From contig NZ_JAGJDY010000003.1 of the NCBI RefSeq assembly GCF_018100795.1, forward strand, positions 1 to 64,000: DNA of 64,000 nt, given 5' to 3'. Origin of the DNA: Alteromonas sp. MMG017 (GTDB lineage Bacteria; Pseudomonadota; Gammaproteobacteria; Enterobacterales; Alteromonadaceae). Positions 10,772-22,583 of this stretch are shown one piece after another; positions within the stretch are counted from its first letter, which is position 1; every line of letters starts with the position of its first letter. The notes beneath the pieces are model-generated. The model saw nothing but the letters and a program-made list of their open reading frames with translations, had not been told where the DNA came from and searched no databases. The translations under genes were made by a program, and so were the position numbers.

Positions 10772-12739
10772 CTAGCTGCCTTCCAGTAATTTCCTCTCAG
10801 CGCGTTCTACGCGCCGAGGTTTGCCGGCAATAACGAGCACATCATGGGGTTGTAGCACAGCTTCATGATCGGGGTCTTTTACTTCAGTACCATTTCTTCT
10901 TAATCCACGCACATTCACCCGCATTCTGGCAAAGTCGATATCTTTAATTTTTTTACCCATACATGCTGCATGCTCTGACAGCACTACAGCATGAATAAAT
11001 TCAAGTTTATCCTCAGTGCCATAGCTTATTTCTGTGGTTTCCCCTGGGTAAAATCCATGCAAGTGATCGTATCGCCCTTTTCGTTCCGCGCGAACACGCT
11101 TTAAAATTCGAGACATGGGCACACCGGCGTAATGCAGTACTTGAGAAATAAGCATCAAACTACCTTCTTGCAACTCGGGTACGACTTGATTTGCCCCCGC
11201 AGAATATAAACCATCTAACTGATAGTCTCGCTTAGTTCGCACCATAACATCGGCGGTGTTATCTATTTGATGGGTGCCACTAATAACTTGTTTTGCTTTA
11301 TCAGGTTGGTCAAAGGTGACTAAGATAAGCTTTGCTTTTTCAACATTGGCGCTACTAAGAATGTCTTTTTGACTGGCATCGCCAAACAGCACTGGCTCAC
11401 CAGCGTTCCTACTTTCATGCACACGAACCGGGTCCATATCAATCGCTATAAATGCAATGCCTTCCATCTTCAGCATGCGAGCTACCGATTGCCCCACCCT
11501 GCCAAAGCCACAAATCACAACATGGTTGGTTAAATCGTTATCCACTATTAACGTATTGTGCGCATTGTCTTCACTCTTATTGGCCACAATACGCTTTGCA
11601 AATACCAAACTGTTGTTCATTAACCAAGGCGTTAGCGCCATGCTCAATACGCCCATGCTGACAATAAGAGAAGATTGCCCAGTGGTCAGCACCCCATAAG
11701 TGGTCGCCAATGCAGCAATAACGAAACTAAACTCGCCAATCTGACATAGCTTAATACCCGCCGACCATGCATCCAGAGGATTTGTTTTCACAAACGCAGC
11801 GGCCACCCTTACCATAAGAATTTTGATAATCATCAGCCCAACAACGCCAAGAACAATGGTAAAGAAGTTACTCCACAGCACATTTATATCGAGTTGCATG
11901 CCAACGGTAACGAAAAACAAGCCCATTAAAATATCGCGAAAGGGGCGAATATCGGCTTCAAGTTGATATTTGTATTGGCTTTCACCCAACATCATTCCCG
12001 CAAGAAAGGCGCCCAAAGCCATAGACAACCCAAAGTAATAGGTCAGGCCGCCAGCCAATAGCGCGATTAAAATTGTGGTAAGAACAAAGAGCTCATCGGT
12101 TCGGGTTTTAGCCACTTCCCTAAAGACCCAGGGTAACACCCACTTACCTACCGACATTAAAAACGCGATGACGAATATACCTTTTAGCAACGCCTCGCCT
12201 AAGGCAAATGCAATGCTGACCTCGCCACTTTGAGCAAGCAAAGGAATAGCAATAAGGAATGGAACAACGGCAAGGTCTTGAAATAGCAGAATACTCACAG
12301 CCAGCTGGGTTCTTCTGTTATTGAGAATACCCATTTCAGTTGCTTGTTTGATGACTATAGCGGTAGAGCTAAGTGCCAGCGCCCCACCAATAATAATGGA
12401 AGCACTGATAGGTAACCCGAATAAATAAGGAATGCTGGTAAATACCGCGGTGGTCAGCAGCATTTGACCAACCCCAACGCCAAATACTAATGAGCGCATG
12501 GCCACTAGCTTTGGTAGGGAAAATTCCAGCCCTAGTGAGAAGAGCAAAAAAACGATGCCGGTTTCAGCCAGCAAATGCATTTCTTGAGGGTGAGCGAAAA
12601 GCGCAAAGAGCTGTGGACCCGCTAATATACCTGCAAATAAATACGCTAAAATTGGCGGTAAATGGATGCGCTTAAAAATAGCCACGCTACAAACGGCAAT
12701 AAACATTAACGCAATTACGTTCAAAAAACCGGCACTCAC
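10772..12739 (-). CDS. Kef-type cation:proton antiporter (CPA2 family) with RCK domain
   Basis: This 655-aa inner-membrane protein has ~12 hydrophobic segments in residues 1-380 (Na_H_Exchanger fold, with LLFSLGLEFSLPKL early). An RCK/TrkA_N nucleotide-binding domain starts at HVVICGFGRVGQS (~408), and a TrkA_C domain (~560-650) ends the protein. It resembles KefB/KefC/YbaL: K+ or Na+ efflux in exchange for H+, gated by a cytosolic nucleotide or glutathione adduct. No KefF/KefG-type ancillary oxidoreductase lies beside it, so the exact subtype is open. Confidence 0.88.
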   Translation of the reverse strand: MSAGFLNVIALMFIAVCSVAIFKRIHLPPILAYLFAGILAGPQLFALFAHPQEMHLLAETGIVFLLFSLGLEFSLPKLVAMRSLVFGVGVGQMLLTTAVFTSIPYLFGLPISASIIIGGALALSSTAIVIKQATEMGILNNRRTQLAVSILLFQDLAVVPFLIAIPLLAQSGEVSIAFALGEALLKGIFVIAFLMSVGKWVLPWVFREVAKTRTDELFVLTTILIALLAGGLTYYFGLSMALGAFLAGMMLGESQYKYQLEADIRPFRDILMGLFFVTVGMQLDINVLWSNFFTIVLGVVGLMIIKILMVRVAAAFVKTNPLDAWSAGIKLCQIGEFSFVIAALATTYGVLTTGQSSLIVSMGVLSMALTPWLMNNSLVFAKRIVANKSEDNAHNTLIVDNDLTNHVVICGFGRVGQSVARMLKMEGIAFIAIDMDPVRVHESRNAGEPVLFGDASQKDILSSANVEKAKLILVTFDQPDKAKQVISGTHQIDNTADVMVRTKRDYQLDGLYSAGANQVVPELQEGSLMLISQVLHYAGVPMSRILKRVRAERKGRYDHLHGFYPGETTEISYGTEDKLEFIHAVVLSEHAACMGKKIKDIDFARMRVNVRGLRRNGTEVKDPDHEAVLQPHDVLVIAGKPRRVERAERKLLEGS

Positions 12740-13001
12740 TTCACATCTCCCTACCGTTAATTTGAGGCTTCAATGTTCCACGCTGATTAAAATTTGCGCT
12801 CACCTGAATTAAAATACGACTGAACATCAAAGTATTACAGCAGCCCTAGCAACCCTACATTTTTATTAGCCTATATCGCCAAGCAATATTGCAGGAATTG
12901 GCATTAAGATTGCTAATACCTATTAACAAATTAGCATAAGCGGCAAATTTTGACACTTTCCACTTATGTATATTTTTCCGTATTGCTAAAGGGGCATTTC
13001 C

Positions 13002-13901
13002 GTGGATTTCTCTACTACTATCTACGATAGCACACAACATGACAATTTTTATCCTCCTGCTAGCACGGGTCAGGCGTTATCTGCCAGTGAAATAACCTCC
13101 TTCATCAGCGAGATTTTGTCTACGCTGGAATTGGAAAAGCTTGGTGAAATTTACTTTCGCCAATTGAATGGTTTTTTCTCATTGGCCGGTTTAAGCTTAT
13201 CGGATTTAGACACCCGTTGGGTATACGGAAATGCCAAACTATCGTCAACACTTGTGGCGATACCATTGCCAGGTGTTACCTCTCAGAAAGGTAAACTCGC
13301 AACTGCGCATTATTATTTCGCAGTACCGCTTTCCCTCTCTGAACGAAATGCACTAGAGCAACTTCATGAACTATTTGCTAAACAAGTCGCTCAAGCACAA
13401 TCTTTTTTACGCCTCCACCAGATGACGACTAAAGACGTGCTAACAGGCTTGGGAAATCGCTCAGGCTTCGATCAGGCACTAGTACGTCAATTAGGGTGGG
13501 CTCAGCGTCACGAGGAAGGCTTTTCATTACTTGTCATAGACTTAGATAATTTCAAATCGGTTAATGACGGCCACGGTCACCGAGAAGGTGATAATGTTTT
13601 AGTCCATGTAGCGTCTCAGTTACAACACGTACTAAGAGATGAAGATGAAGCATTTCGATTTGGTGGCGACGAGTTCTGCTGCCTTTTAGATTGCCAAACA
13701 CAATTTCAGTTAGAATGTGCCGCATCGCGTATTCAGCTTAGCATTAACCAATCAAGTTACTTGAGACGCATGAATGTATCGTGCAGTTTAGGTGGCGCTA
13801 TTTACCGTGAGGGTGACGATACCGGTAAGCTTTTTGACCGCGCCGATGCTGCGTTATACAAAGTGAAGCAATCTGGTAAAAATAGCTACTTAGCCGCTTA
13901 A
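13002..13901 (+). CDS. Diguanylate cyclase (GGDEF domain) with I-site
   Basis: This 299-aa protein makes c-di-GMP from two GTP. Residues ~1-135 form an unassigned N-terminal sensor-like region without membrane spans. The GGDEF domain follows (~140-298), with the active-site loop FRFGGDEF (GGDEF at 221-225) and an RDED product-inhibition I-site exactly five residues before it. It should therefore be active and feedback-inhibited. The start is GTG at 13002, with AAAGGGG about six nt upstream. A TTGACA-like box at 12950 may belong to its promoter. Confidence 0.93.
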   Translation: MDFSTTIYDSTQHDNFYPPASTGQALSASEITSFISEILSTLELEKLGEIYFRQLNGFFSLAGLSLSDLDTRWVYGNAKLSSTLVAIPLPGVTSQKGKLATAHYYFAVPLSLSERNALEQLHELFAKQVAQAQSFLRLHQMTTKDVLTGLGNRSGFDQALVRQLGWAQRHEEGFSLLVIDLDNFKSVNDGHGHREGDNVLVHVASQLQHVLRDEDEAFRFGGDEFCCLLDCQTQFQLECAASRIQLSINQSSYLRRMNVSCSLGGAIYREGDDTGKLFDRADAALYKVKQSGKNSYLAA

Positions 13902-14193
13902 ACCATCCGCTCATATAGGTTTAGTGAATCAAGTATCCTGCGTAGCGTTTTTTCACTATGAGCGTTTTTAATATTGTTGGCGGAAATTAGCGACAGTGCT
14001 TCAGTAAAAATAACGCTAGTACCACAGTGGTTATTGCAGCGTAGAGAGGACACTTCTTACGTATATTAGGTATAATAAATATATCTAAGTAAGTAAGCAT
14101 CTTTTGGCACGGCTGCCATGAAGTCACAGCTTACTTTTGCCCACTGGCAAATATTTTCCGGCTCCGACACCTTATTACTCACAAAGATAGACT

Positions 14194-15507
14194 TTAGTCT
14201 ACACCCACTATTTCAACAGCTAACATCGGTGGCATGGTGTCCAAGATAACGACTTTTCGATTTACTACCAACGCCACCGCCTCTTCATCTAAAAAGAGTA
14301 TAGGCGCCTCGGCTCTTTCCCACGTAGGAACCTTCCACTGTTTAAACCAATCTTTAAGTATCTTCGATACCTGTGCACCTTTTGGCTTTACACGTAGTCC
14401 CTTCACGCCCATTTTAATGGTTACTGCGCCCGATAGCTTATTCGTCACTCTTAGCGTTAGGGGTTCTCTCAACCAAAACAATTCGGTGTCGACGCTATCT
14501 TTTACATCAAGGGTATGCGGTATCTGGCTGTTTGGTTTTAATAACCAATAAAGGTCGCTATTAAACCTTGCTACTTTTCCCCAAGAAAACGACACTTCAG
14601 GCGCAGCATCTTGTTTCGCCAATAGCATATTTTCTATTTGCGCTAATTGTGCTTGAGAGGGATGCAACACCGATTGCTTTGAAAACCATTGGCGCAATAC
14701 GGCTCGTTGCCAGTTTTTAGACAAGGTAAGCAGCTCAGCGCCTTTTAACTGAGTATCTGTCACTAAGCACTGACTAAGATATATTTCAGCCTGCTCTGTT
14801 ACTAAGGCCGTTTGCTCGGCACATAGCTGGGCACTTCTTAGTGCAGTTTTTGACAGTTGAGGCCATCGCTCAGATAACGCTGGGATAATCTGATTGCGAA
14901 GAAAATTACGGTCGTAGCGATCATCGGCATTTGACTCATCATTGACCCACTGCAAATCAAGGCGATTCGCGGCATCAACAATATCGCTTTTCTTAAGTGC
15001 TAACATGGGACGAAGGGTAAGTACCCCACTTCGCCACTGTTGCGCTCCCATGCCTGACAGCCCTTGTGGCCCCGCACCGCGCTTTAACTGTAACAGTACG
15101 GTTTCAAGCTGATCTTCAGCATGTTGACCTAAAAGAAGCACGCCATTGTTTGCATGGCAAAACTCATGTAGCACTTTATAGCGGGCATCTCTGGCCTCAG
15201 CTTCAAGGCTCTTACGAGCGCCACTTTTAACGGCAACATGATAATGGTTTAGCGGAATTGTTAATTTGTCGCATTCAGATTGGCAATGGCGTAGCCACGT
15301 ATCGGCATTGTCGCTCAACCCATGGTGTACATGAACGGCGTGGACAGCCGTAGAGGTTTGCTCGCGATACGCATGCAGGGCATGCAGCAGTAAGGAAGAG
15401 TCCACCCCTCCGCTGTAAGCAACAACGAGAAGAGGTGGCGCTTCAAATGATGTGTTAGCAAATGCGGTAGTGATAGACTCACAGATGTGATTTACAATCT
15501 CACTCAC
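14194..15507 (-). CDS. tilS: tRNA(Ile)-lysidine synthetase TilS
   Basis: This 437-aa cytoplasmic enzyme attaches lysine to C34 of tRNA-Ile(CAU), changing it to read AUA codons. The N-terminal PP-loop ATPase has YSGGVDSS (32-39). A central substrate-binding domain and the C-terminal TilS_C domain (~350-437) follow. It is the last gene of the minus-strand cluster, 80 bp after accA. The intervening spacer has a duplicated 18-bp unit. Confidence 0.96.
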   Translation of the reverse strand: MSEIVNHICESITTAFANTSFEAPPLLVVAYSGGVDSSLLLHALHAYREQTSTAVHAVHVHHGLSDNADTWLRHCQSECDKLTIPLNHYHVAVKSGARKSLEAEARDARYKVLHEFCHANNGVLLLGQHAEDQLETVLLQLKRGAGPQGLSGMGAQQWRSGVLTLRPMLALKKSDIVDAANRLDLQWVNDESNADDRYDRNFLRNQIIPALSERWPQLSKTALRSAQLCAEQTALVTEQAEIYLSQCLVTDTQLKGAELLTLSKNWQRAVLRQWFSKQSVLHPSQAQLAQIENMLLAKQDAAPEVSFSWGKVARFNSDLYWLLKPNSQIPHTLDVKDSVDTELFWLREPLTLRVTNKLSGAVTIKMGVKGLRVKPKGAQVSKILKDWFKQWKVPTWERAEAPILFLDEEAVALVVNRKVVILDTMPPMLAVEIVGVD

Positions 15508-15541
15508 TTGCTATGCCCATTCTATACACTCACTGTACTAG

Positions 15542-15581
15542 TTTCTTCTAGCTTTCTGCTAACTTTCTTCTAGCTTTCTGC
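15542..15581. repeat. 18-bp direct repeat between accA and tilS
   Basis: TTTCTTCTAGCTTTCTGC occurs at 15542-15559 and again at 15564-15581, separated by four bases. The pyrimidine-rich plus strand means a purine-rich leader in the minus-strand tilS mRNA. Confidence 0.8.
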
Positions 15582-15587
15582 GTTTGA

Positions 15588-16544
15588 CTAGCAGTAGCCG
15601 AAAGACATAAGACGCTGATAACGTTCTTCCATCAAGTCAGCCGTGTCTAAGGTTTTAAGTTGGCTTAGCTGCTGTTTAAGTACCGCTTTTAAGTTCGCAG
15701 CCATGCTAGTGTGGTCACGATGAGCGCCACCTAGCGGCTCTTCAACAATACTATTAATAAGCCCAAGCTCTTTAATCTGGCCTGCACTTACGCCCATTGC
15801 TTCTGCGGCTAAAGGTGCTTTTTCTGCACTTTTCCACAAAATAGACGCACAACCTTCAGGGGAAATAACCGAGTAAGTTGAATATTGCAGCATGTTCACA
15901 CGGTCGCCAACACCAATCGCAAGCGCACCACCTGAACCACCTTCACCAATAACGGTACAAATAATTGGCACCGTAAGCTCAGCCATTTCAAACAAGTTTT
16001 TCGCAATGGCTTCACTTTGTCCGCGCTCTTCCGCGCCTACACCTGGGTAAGCCCCTGGGGTATCGATGAAAGTAATGATTGGCAAATTGAAACGCTCCGC
16101 CATTTTCATCAAGCGGAGTGCTTTGCGATAACCTTCAGGTTTAGGCATACCAAAGTTACGCTTAATTTTTTCATTGGTGTCGCGCCCTTTTTGATGACCA
16201 ATCACCATCACAGGTTGGCCATCTAGCATAGCTGGCCCCCCAAGTATGGCTTTGTCATCAGCGAAAGCTCTATCACCTGCCAACTCGTCAAAGTCGGTAA
16301 AAATACGCGGGATGTAGTCTAGCGTATAGGGGCGCATAGGGTGACGGGCAAGCTGTGATACTTGCCACGCGCCTAAGTCAGAAAAAATCTTTTTTGTTAG
16401 CTCTGCGCTCTTACCGCGCAGCTTGTTAATATCTTCTTCAATACCAACATCGAATTCACCGCCTTGATTTACTAACCTAAGCTCTTCAATTTTTGCTTCT
16501 AATTCGGCTATCGGCTGTTCAAAGTCCAAAAACTGTATACTCAT
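15588..16544 (-). CDS. accA: Acetyl-CoA carboxylase carboxyltransferase subunit alpha
   Basis: This 318-aa subunit forms the alpha2beta2 carboxyltransferase with AccD and moves CO2 from biotin-BCCP to acetyl-CoA, giving malonyl-CoA for fatty acid synthesis. The crotonase-like core includes [20 protein letters not shown] and [12 protein letters not shown] chose the ATG at 16544 ([16 protein letters not shown]), the usual family start with AGGA upstream, instead of the longer frame from 16580. It follows dnaE, as in E. coli. Confidence 0.97.
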   Translation of the reverse strand: MSIQFLDFEQPIAELEAKIEELRLVNQGGEFDVGIEEDINKLRGKSAELTKKIFSDLGAWQVSQLARHPMRPYTLDYIPRIFTDFDELAGDRAFADDKAILGGPAMLDGQPVMVIGHQKGRDTNEKIKRNFGMPKPEGYRKALRLMKMAERFNLPIITFIDTPGAYPGVGAEERGQSEAIAKNLFEMAELTVPIICTVIGEGGSGGALAIGVGDRVNMLQYSTYSVISPEGCASILWKSAEKAPLAAEAMGVSAGQIKELGLINSIVEEPLGGAHRDHTSMAANLKAVLKQQLSQLKTLDTADLMEERYQRLMSFGYC

Positions 16545-16612
16545 TGTATGTCCTATTCGTACTGCGCTTGTCAATGCCAACGCGAGATAGTCAATCTATC
16601 GAACTCTACCCA

Positions 16613-19600
16613 TTAATGGTAGAGGATTGAAACGGCTTTTTCTCCCAAACATTGTTTGAGATCGTGCAAAAGTTGATCTTCTGGTGTAACAAACCACCGT
16701 GCACCACACGTAATCAGTGCTTCTGCATCGGGGTGCGTTACTAATAAATGCACCGGGCAACTTCCGCCTTTAAAGGCCTGCAAGATAGATTGCATTTGAT
16801 TAATCTTTTTCGGTTCAAGCAACTGGGTTTCAACATTTAACGCCAATGCTCTCGCGTTTTTCTCCCGTGCCTGAACAATGTCCATTACATCACGGGCGGT
16901 GATTGTATTGCCCCCAGAGAAATCATCAAAGCTGACCTGTCCCTTTATGAGCAATATTCTGTCAGTTTCTAGCATAGATTCATACTGTTCGAAGGTATCT
17001 GGGAAAAAACGAGCGTCTATTCGCGCACTTTTATCATCTAGTGTGACAATAGCCCAACGTCTTCCTCGTTTATTGGTCATTACCCTAACCCCAAGCACTA
17101 AGCCAACAGCATTTGCCATTTGTTCTTTGCCTGTGGGTTTTAAGTCGACCAGCCTTCCATCAGTGTAATGCCTAATTTCTTCTACGTATTGGTTAATAGG
17201 ATGCCCTGTAAGGTATAAACCTAAGGTATCCTTTTCACCTTCCAACCATACTTTCTCTGGCCATAGCGGAACATCGGCAAAAGCTTGCTCTACTTCATCA
17301 GGCTCGGTAGTCAGCAATCCGAACATGTCTGACTGTCCAAACGATTCCGCTTTAGCGTGCTGCCCAGCGGCGGCGATAGCATCAGGTAAAGATGCCATGA
17401 GTGCAGCCCTGTGAGGCCCTAAATTATCTAGCGCGCCGGCAAGTACTAGTTTTTCCAGCACCCGTTTATTAACACGCTTAATATCAATTTTTGCACAAAA
17501 ATCGAATAAATCTTTAAACGCACCTTGGTTTTCTCTGGCTTCGATAATGGCTTCAATGGGGCCTTCACCTACCCCTTTAATAGCGCCAATACCGTATACA
17601 ATTCTGCCTTTCTCATCGACGGTGAATTTATGCTTACCCGCATTTAAGTCTGGGGGCAATAACTCAAGACCCATTCGACTACATTCATCTACCAAGGTAA
17701 CAATTTTATCGGTATTATCCATATCGGCCGACATTACCGCGGCCATGAATTCAGCAGGATAATGGGCTTTTAACCATAAGGTTTGATAAGACACCAGGGC
17801 GTAAGCAGCAGAGTGAGATTTGTTAAACCCGTAGCCTGCGAATTTTTCTACCAAGTCGAAAATTTTCATCGCCAAATCTGGGTCGATGTTATTGTTCTTC
17901 GACCCTTCAGCAAACGCGCCCCGTTGCTTAGCCATTTCTTCTGGCTTTTTCTTACCCATAGCACGACGTAACAAATCGGCGCCACCTAGGGAGTAGCCCG
18001 CCATTTCCTGCGCAATCTGCATTACCTGTTCTTGGTACAAGATAATGCCGTAGGTAGGCTCTAGAATTTCTTGCAAGCATTCGTGCTGGTATTCAGCATC
18101 GGGATAAGAAATAGCTTCACGGCCGTGTTTACGGTCGATAAAGTTATCTACCATGCCCGACTGCAAAGGTCCCGGTCTAAACAAGGCTACCAATGCGATA
18201 ATATCTTCAAAGCTATCTGGCTTAAGGCGTTTTATTAGCTCTTTCATACCGCGAGATTCCAACTGGAACACCGCGGTAGTTTCTGCATTTAGCAGAGTGC
18301 GGAAGCTTTTTGCATCCGCTAAAGGAATAGAGGTGATATCAATGTCGATACCCTTCCCTTCCTTCACCATATCAATGGCCCATTGGATAATGGTTAGGGT
18401 ACGTAACCCCAGGAAGTCGAACTTAACCAGCCCTGCAGTTTCAACATCGTTTTTATCGAATTGAGTAACCGGGTTATTACCTTCATCGTCGCAGTATAGC
18501 GGCGCAAAATCGGTAATAGTGGTTGGCGCAATAACTACACCACCAGCATGTTTACCGGCATTTCGCGTTACCCCTTCTAGAATACGTGCCATATCGATGA
18601 GGTCTTTAACTTCCTCATCTTGCTCGTACACTTCGGGTAAACGAGGCTCGGCAGCAAACGCTTTTTCAAGGGTCATGCCTGGGTCAGGTGGAATAAGCTT
18701 TGAAATACGATCGACAAAACCGTAAGGGTGACCTAGTACACGGCCCACATCGCGCACCACGGCTTTTGCGGCCATGGTACCAAAGGTGATAATCTGCGAT
18801 ACCGCTTGGCGGCCATAAAGCTCAGCCACGTGATCGATAACTTCATCACGTCTATCCATACAGAAATCGACATCGAAATCCGGCATTGATACCCGCTCAG
18901 GGTTAAGGAATCGTTCGAAGAGCAAGTCGAATTCAAGGGGATCAAGGTCGGTAATATCTAATGCATAAGCCACTAAAGAGCCCGCACCAGAACCACGACC
19001 AGGGCCTACTGGAATGTTGTTATCCTTACTCCACTGTATGAATTCCATTACGATAAGGAAGTAGCCAGGGAAACCCATTTGGTTGATTACTTCTAACTCG
19101 ATACGGAGTCTGTCGTCGTACTCGGGGCGTTTTTCTGCACGTACTTGTTCGTCAGGAAACAGGAACGCTAACCGGCGCTCAAGCCCTTCTTCGGACACTT
19201 TGACCAAGAAATCTTCAGTGGTCATGCCACCAGTAGGAAACTGGGGCAAAAAGTATTCGTCTAAACGTACTGTCACGTTGCATCGCTTAGCGATTTCAAC
19301 CGTATTTTCTATGGCCTCAGGGATATCACTGAAGAGCTCCACCATTTCTTCGCTGGTACGAAGATATTGCTGGTCGCTGTATCGTTTAGGACGGCGAGTA
19401 TCATCTAGGGTGTAGCCATCATGAATACACACTCGTATTTCGTGCGCGTCGTAACCTTCTTTATTAATGAAGCACACTTCATTGGTTGCTACTACTGGCA
19501 AGCCTTCTCGCTCGGCACATTCTACCGCGCGATGTAAGTAATCTTCTTCACCAGGGCGACCAGTGCGAATAAGCTCAAGATAAAAACGGTCTTGGAAATG

Positions 19601-20077
19601 GGTTTTATAGAAGGCCAACGATTCTGCCAACAAGCTGGTGTTGTTTTTAGTCAGGGCTACGCCAACATCACCTAACTGAGCACCAGAGAGTATAATTACG
19701 CCTTCAGCATGTTCAATAAGCCAATCTTGATCGATAACTGCTCTATGCGCAACGTGACCTCGCAAGTAGGCTTTAGAAATAAGAACCGTAATGTTCTTAT
19801 AGCCCTCGTTATTCATCGCAAGCAAGGTAAGACGGAACGGCTCATCGCCAAAGGCTTCATTGGTCACCCAGAAATCGGTACCAATAATAGGTTTAATGCC
19901 AAGCCCATGTGCACCAGAATAAAACTTTACCAAACCACACATATTCATTTGGTCGGTAATCGCCACAGCAGGCATGTTGTACTCAGACACTTTGCCAAGT
20001 ATGGGCTTAACCTTATTAAGCCCATCCATCATGGAATAATCGCTGTGTACGCGTAAATGAATAAAAGGCGAGGACAT
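16613..20077 (-). CDS. dnaE: DNA polymerase III subunit alpha
   Basis: This 1154-aa replicative polymerase catalyses chromosomal DNA synthesis. It has an N-terminal PHP domain beginning [15 protein letters not shown]. The polymerase core contains the catalytic acidic motif [12 protein letters not shown] (~400-411) and [11 protein letters not shown]. Helix-hairpin-helix, OB-fold (~985-1070) and C-terminal tau-binding regions follow. Length is close to E. coli DnaE (1160). It starts two nt after the rnhB stop, so it is translationally coupled. Confidence 0.98.
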   Translation of the reverse strand: MSSPFIHLRVHSDYSMMDGLNKVKPILGKVSEYNMPAVAITDQMNMCGLVKFYSGAHGLGIKPIIGTDFWVTNEAFGDEPFRLTLLAMNNEGYKNITVLISKAYLRGHVAHRAVIDQDWLIEHAEGVIILSGAQLGDVGVALTKNNTSLLAESLAFYKTHFQDRFYLELIRTGRPGEEDYLHRAVECAEREGLPVVATNEVCFINKEGYDAHEIRVCIHDGYTLDDTRRPKRYSDQQYLRTSEEMVELFSDIPEAIENTVEIAKRCNVTVRLDEYFLPQFPTGGMTTEDFLVKVSEEGLERRLAFLFPDEQVRAEKRPEYDDRLRIELEVINQMGFPGYFLIVMEFIQWSKDNNIPVGPGRGSGAGSLVAYALDITDLDPLEFDLLFERFLNPERVSMPDFDVDFCMDRRDEVIDHVAELYGRQAVSQIITFGTMAAKAVVRDVGRVLGHPYGFVDRISKLIPPDPGMTLEKAFAAEPRLPEVYEQDEEVKDLIDMARILEGVTRNAGKHAGGVVIAPTTITDFAPLYCDDEGNNPVTQFDKNDVETAGLVKFDFLGLRTLTIIQWAIDMVKEGKGIDIDITSIPLADAKSFRTLLNAETTAVFQLESRGMKELIKRLKPDSFEDIIALVALFRPGPLQSGMVDNFIDRKHGREAISYPDAEYQHECLQEILEPTYGIILYQEQVMQIAQEMAGYSLGGADLLRRAMGKKKPEEMAKQRGAFAEGSKNNNIDPDLAMKIFDLVEKFAGYGFNKSHSAAYALVSYQTLWLKAHYPAEFMAAVMSADMDNTDKIVTLVDECSRMGLELLPPDLNAGKHKFTVDEKGRIVYGIGAIKGVGEGPIEAIIEARENQGAFKDLFDFCAKIDIKRVNKRVLEKLVLAGALDNLGPHRAALMASLPDAIAAAGQHAKAESFGQSDMFGLLTTEPDEVEQAFADVPLWPEKVWLEGEKDTLGLYLTGHPINQYVEEIRHYTDGRLVDLKPTGKEQMANAVGLVLGVRVMTNKRGRRWAIVTLDDKSARIDARFFPDTFEQYESMLETDRILLIKGQVSFDDFSGGNTITARDVMDIVQAREKNARALALNVETQLLEPKKINQMQSILQAFKGGSCPVHLLVTHPDAEALITCGARWFVTPEDQLLHDLKQCLGEKAVSILYH

Positions 20078-20079
20078 AA

Positions 20080-20655
20080 TTATTGAATCTCTTGTAGTAG
20101 TGCCTTAACTGGTTTAAAGCTTTTGCGATAACCATCAATCACGCCATGGGTGGCGAGTGCTTCAAAATGCGCTTTTGTAGGATAACCTTTATGGCCAGCA
20201 AAACCATATTCAGGATGCAATTCATCCAGTACCAGCATATCGTTATCACGTTCTACTTTGGCAATGATGGATGCGGCAGAAATTTCAGCGTGTAAGCTAT
20301 CGCCTTTAACCACAGCTTCTGCAGCGTAAGCCCAATCAGGTAAGCGATTGCCATCAACCCGAACAAAGTCTGGCGTTACCGCTAAACCTTCCACAGCACG
20401 CTTCATTGCTAACATGGTAGCATGGAGAATATTAAGGGTGTCGATTTCTTCTGGTGTGGCGCGCCCTATATGCCAATAAAGCGCTTTCGCTTTAATTTCA
20501 GCGGCTAACGCTACCCGTTTTTTTTCGCTGAGCTTTTTAGAGTCGGTTAACCCTACTATGGGGTTGGCAGGGTCGAGTATAACGGCGGCGGTTACCACAT
20601 CCCCAACAAGTGGGCCTCTACCAACTTCATCTACGCCGGCTATTAACTTATGCAA
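20080..20655 (-). CDS. rnhB: Ribonuclease HII
   Basis: This 191-aa enzyme cuts RNA in RNA-DNA hybrids, including single ribonucleotides in DNA. The catalytic motif [14 protein letters not shown] (Asp9, Glu10) is near the N-terminus, and [16 protein letters not shown] carries further active-site residues. It begins with TTG at 20655, overlapping the end of lpxB by 8 bp, and is followed directly by dnaE. Confidence 0.96.
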   Translation of the reverse strand: MHKLIAGVDEVGRGPLVGDVVTAAVILDPANPIVGLTDSKKLSEKKRVALAAEIKAKALYWHIGRATPEEIDTLNILHATMLAMKRAVEGLAVTPDFVRVDGNRLPDWAYAAEAVVKGDSLHAEISAASIIAKVERDNDMLVLDELHPEYGFAGHKGYPTKAHFEALATHGVIDGYRKSFKPVKALLQEIQ

Positions 20656-21796
20656 ACAATTCCTCCACTACAGCTTGTGCTGCTGTTTTATCAGCATTGC
20701 ATTTTAGCGTATGGTGGAGGTCGGTGAAACGGGAAATTAAGTCAGTGTTGTCACTGCCAAAATAAGTTAGGGCTTGCTGGCTTAATGTGTCAGGGTTGAC
20801 GTCGTCTTGAAGCAGTTCCGGTACCAACGCTTCATTAGCCAATAAATTGGGTAAGGCGAAAAAAGGCGCTTTATACAAACGCTGCATAATTTTGTAGGTT
20901 ATTGGCGAAAGCTTATACGCCACTACCATAGGCCGTTTACACAGCATGGCTTCTAATGTAGCCGTGCCTGAGGCGAGCAATATGACATCACTGGCAATCA
21001 TGGCGTCGCGAGACGTCCCCTCAGTAACGTGAATAGGTAGCCTTTGAGTTGCGTTGTTAGCCTCGTTCAACATGCTATTAATTTGTTCTAGACGATGCGC
21101 ATTGGCAGCGGGGATCACAAATTCAATATCCGGTCTTTGTGCGGCAATTTTTTCCATCGTCTCAATAAAAATAGGCAGAAGCGTATCTACTTCACCACGA
21201 CGAGAACCTGGTAGTACCGCCAAAACTGCTTTATCGATAGGTAGATTGAGTGTTTTGCGAGACGCTTGTTGGTCAGGCGTTAGCGCTATGCTATCTGCCA
21301 TAGTGTGACCAACAAAGGTATAGGGCACATCGTACTTGTCATAAACTTGCTGCTCGAAAGGGAATAAACCCAGCACTCGGCCTGCGGCCTTCGCAATTTT
21401 ATGCACCCGCTTTTCACGCCACGCCCAAATAGTCGGGCTAACGTAATGAATGGTTTTAATACCCTTCGATTTAAGTTCTTTTTCTACCCGTAGATTAAAA
21501 TCAGGGGCATCTATGCCAACAAAAATATCAGGCGGGTTTTCAGAGAAGTGTGCGAGCAGCGCTTTTTTGACTTTTAAAATAGCGGGTAGATGGGACAGTA
21601 CTTCAACTAAGCCCATTACAGATAAGGTTTCCATATCAAATAAACTATGAAAACCTTGAGTCTGCATATTAGGCCCGCCTATCCCCTCAATAATTGCATC
21701 AGGGTATAGGCGTTTTAATTCGCCAACCATACCAGCTGCGAGTACATCGCCTGATGGCTCGCCTGCCACCATGGCGATACGCAAAGGTTTACTCAT
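20648..21796 (-). CDS. lpxB: Lipid-A-disaccharide synthase
   Basis: This 382-aa peripheral membrane glycosyltransferase (family GT19) joins lipid X to UDP-2,3-diacylglucosamine, forming the lipid A disaccharide. Recognised by [16 protein letters not shown] at the N-terminus, [18 protein letters not shown] and [10 protein letters not shown]. It lies 15 bp after lpxA and overlaps rnhB. Confidence 0.97.
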   Translation of the reverse strand: MSKPLRIAMVAGEPSGDVLAAGMVGELKRLYPDAIIEGIGGPNMQTQGFHSLFDMETLSVMGLVEVLSHLPAILKVKKALLAHFSENPPDIFVGIDAPDFNLRVEKELKSKGIKTIHYVSPTIWAWREKRVHKIAKAAGRVLGLFPFEQQVYDKYDVPYTFVGHTMADSIALTPDQQASRKTLNLPIDKAVLAVLPGSRRGEVDTLLPIFIETMEKIAAQRPDIEFVIPAANAHRLEQINSMLNEANNATQRLPIHVTEGTSRDAMIASDVILLASGTATLEAMLCKRPMVVAYKLSPITYKIMQRLYKAPFFALPNLLANEALVPELLQDDVNPDTLSQQALTYFGSDNTDLISRFTDLHHTLKCNADKTAAQAVVEELFA

Positions 21797-21811
21797 GATA
21801 GCGGGCTCATA

Positions 21812-22582
21812 TTATCTGATGATGCCGCGCTCTGCGTTCTTTAGAAACGCAGTCATTAGTGCAACACCGTTAGAACCTGCTTCTTGCGAAGAAAGAATCT
21901 CTACCGCTTCAGCCACCGTATTACCTTCACGGTAAATGACTTTATAAGCACGTTTGATGGCCATTATTTCATCTTTATCGAAACCACGACGTCGCAAACC
22001 TTCAGAGTTGATGCCCTGAGGAATATTTTTAGTGCCGCTCACCATCACAAAAGGAGGCGTATCGCGAAGAATAATACCGCCGGCACCTAAGAACGCATGT
22101 GCACCCACTTTACAAAATTGGTGAATGCCAACCGCACCGCCCACAATAACGAAATCATCAATGTGAACATGCCCAGCAACAGCCACATTATTGGCTAAAA
22201 TAATGTCATTACCTAACACGCAATCATGGGCAATGTGTGAATTCACCATAAACAAGCATCGTGAACCAATAATAGTTTCACTGTTATCTTGAATGGTGCC
22301 ACGATGCACAGTTACGCCTTCACGGAACTCGTTGTCATCACCAATAATTAGATTTGTGGGTTCACCAGCATATTTTTTGTCTTGGCAATCTTCACCAATA
22401 GATGAAAATTGATAGAAAGTATTATTCTTGCCAATGCGGGTGGTGCCGCGAACGACCACATGAGACTTCAATACACAGCCATCGCCAATCGTCACATCAT
22501 CATCAATCACACAAAATGGACCAATAGTGACGTTTTCGCCAATAGATGCTTTATCTGAAATTACCGCAGTAGGATGGATCAC
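21812..22582 (-). CDS. lpxA: UDP-N-acetylglucosamine O-acyltransferase
   Basis: This 256-aa left-handed beta-helix enzyme transfers a 3-hydroxyacyl chain from ACP to UDP-GlcNAc, the first step of lipid A synthesis. Hexapeptide repeats fill residues ~1-185, with the catalytic-region motif VNSHIAHDC. A helical C-terminal domain follows. It starts with GTG at 22582, one base after the fabZ stop, which implies tight coupling. Confidence 0.97.
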   Translation of the reverse strand: MIHPTAVISDKASIGENVTIGPFCVIDDDVTIGDGCVLKSHVVVRGTTRIGKNNTFYQFSSIGEDCQDKKYAGEPTNLIIGDDNEFREGVTVHRGTIQDNSETIIGSRCLFMVNSHIAHDCVLGNDIILANNVAVAGHVHIDDFVIVGGAVGIHQFCKVGAHAFLGAGGIILRDTPPFVMVSGTKNIPQGINSEGLRRRGFDKDEIMAIKRAYKVIYREGNTVAEAVEILSSQEAGSNGVALMTAFLKNAERGIIR

Positions 22583-22583
22583 G

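Noticed and set aside
14136..14151. TTTGCC-CACT-GGCAAA hairpin after tilS as a terminator.
   Set aside because: Stem is short and there is no T run on the tilS strand.
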